From Desulfobacteraceae bacterium (GTDB lineage Bacteria; Desulfobacterota; DSM-4660; Desulfatiglandales; Desulfatiglandaceae): 6,011 nt of DNA. The position numbers were made by a program, and so were the translations under genes. Shown here in pieces: positions 5,661-6,011 of this stretch (position 1 is its first letter; each line of letters starts with the position of its first letter). The notes beneath the pieces were generated by a model. It worked only from the letters and a program-made list of their open reading frames with translations, made no database searches and was not told where the DNA came from. The stretch covers positions 1-6,011 of the forward strand of contig JABMQV010000462.1 in assembly GCA_013203065.1 (NCBI GenBank), in the 5' to 3' direction.

Positions 5661-6011
5661 TAGTGCCCATCCAGAAAGCGTAACGGTCTGAAAATAGGGC
5701 AAAAAATGCTCAAAAAAATACACGATCAACTGCCCTTGATGGATACTCAGGTCAATCATCCCCGCGCTAGGGAATTTGAAGGCATCGGCCGGATTCTCGA
5801 TGCCAACCCTATCATTTGTGAAATGGTATTGCAAGATCTTACCAAGGGGGTGAACAAATGCGAAACCGGCGCCACGGGCATGACAGCCGATCAGGTATTG
5901 CGTGCCGCCATTGTCAAGCAAACAGAGATGATCAGCTATAAAAATCTGGCTTTCCATATTATTGATTCTCGTTGCTACAGCCGCTTCTGCCGCATTGGTT
6001 TTACGCATAAA
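5661..6011 (+). mobile_element. Left part of an ISNCY-type insertion sequence (right end outside window)
   Basis: The presence of the element is inferred from the transposase N-terminus at 5706. Its left boundary is uncertain. The segment starting about 5661 (TAGTGCCCATCCAGAAAG) is a plausible terminal inverted repeat, but its partner would lie beyond the right edge, so neither the repeat nor a target-site duplication can be tested here. Confidence 0.5.
5706..6011 (+). CDS. ISNCY-type transposase, N-terminal part, 3' truncated by window edge
   Basis: ATG 5706 opens a frame of 102 codons without a stop to the window end. AGGG (5696-5699) is a reasonable ribosome binding site, and an in-frame TAG at 5661-5663 limits any upstream extension. 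The product begins MLKKIHDQLPLMD. It then shows the N-terminal pattern of ISNCY transposases: a REFEGIGRILDANP segment (about 22-35), a VLQDLTKG segment, and then GMTADQVLRAAIVKQ, SYKNLAFHIIDS and YSRFCRIGF. This is the helical region before the DDE catalytic core, which lies outside the window, so activity cannot be judged. It is divergent from the importer operon, with the two starts about 285 bp apart. The family call is from remembered motifs. Confidence 0.8.
   Translation, partial: MLKKIHDQLPLMDTQVNHPRAREFEGIGRILDANPIICEMVLQDLTKGVNKCETGATGMTADQVLRAAIVKQTEMISYKNLAFHIIDSRCYSRFCRIGFTHK

Noticed and set aside
5640..6008. Minus-strand frame of about 122 codons at the right edge
   Set aside because: It is antisense to the transposase N-terminus, which has clear family motifs on the + strand. 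The minus frame shows no recognisable motif.
1..6011. CRISPR array, tRNA, rRNA or toxin-antitoxin pair
   Set aside because: No regularly spaced direct repeats, cloverleaf patterns, rRNA-like segments or paired small ORFs with known motifs were seen on either strand.

Overview
This window looks like a chromosomal accessory stretch of an anaerobic bacterium. The families present (a U32-type protein, a P-protein-like chorismate mutase, a NitT/TauT-type ABC importer and an ISNCY-type transposase) occur together commonly in Desulfobacterota (former Deltaproteobacteria). That placement is inference, because no rRNA or other marker gene is present. Base composition is uneven: the first gene is visibly richer in G+C than the following intergenic region and the chorismate mutase and aroA genes, which suggests a mosaic region.

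Layout from left to right. (1) Positions 2-676, + strand: the C-terminal part of a U32-family protein, cut by the window edge. A perfect 11-bp stem-loop overlaps its stop codon. (2) About 687-1014: a non-coding stretch with crossed inverted repeats and a small phenylalanine-rich ORF. (3) 1015-1275, +: a complete AroQ-class chorismate mutase starting at TTG. It is followed in the same frame, after a TAG codon, by the recognisable start of a prephenate dehydratase domain that stops 32 codons later. The gene therefore looks like a decayed or split bifunctional pheA. (4) 1476-5421, all on the - strand: a tight four-gene operon transcribed right to left. It encodes a periplasmic NMT1/TauA-like binding protein, an SsuB/TauB-like ATPase, an SsuC/TauC-like permease, and an EPSP synthase (aroA). 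(5) 5422-5705: an intergenic region with the operon's leader, several small dyads and an orphan Shine-Dalgarno sequence. (6) 5706-6011, +: the N-terminal 102 codons of an ISNCY-type transposase running off the right edge.

How the genes fit together. Two shikimate-pathway steps lie convergently: EPSP synthase, which makes the precursor of chorismate, and chorismate mutase, which turns chorismate into prephenate. The prephenate dehydratase step that would normally be fused to the mutase is lost here. The most unusual feature is that aroA is the last gene of an ABC-importer operon, with a 20-bp gap and its own strong ribosome binding site. The importer's substrate cannot be read from sequence. 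An aromatic or shikimate-pathway-related compound is an attractive but unproven guess. No CRISPR array, tRNA, rRNA or clear riboswitch was seen.
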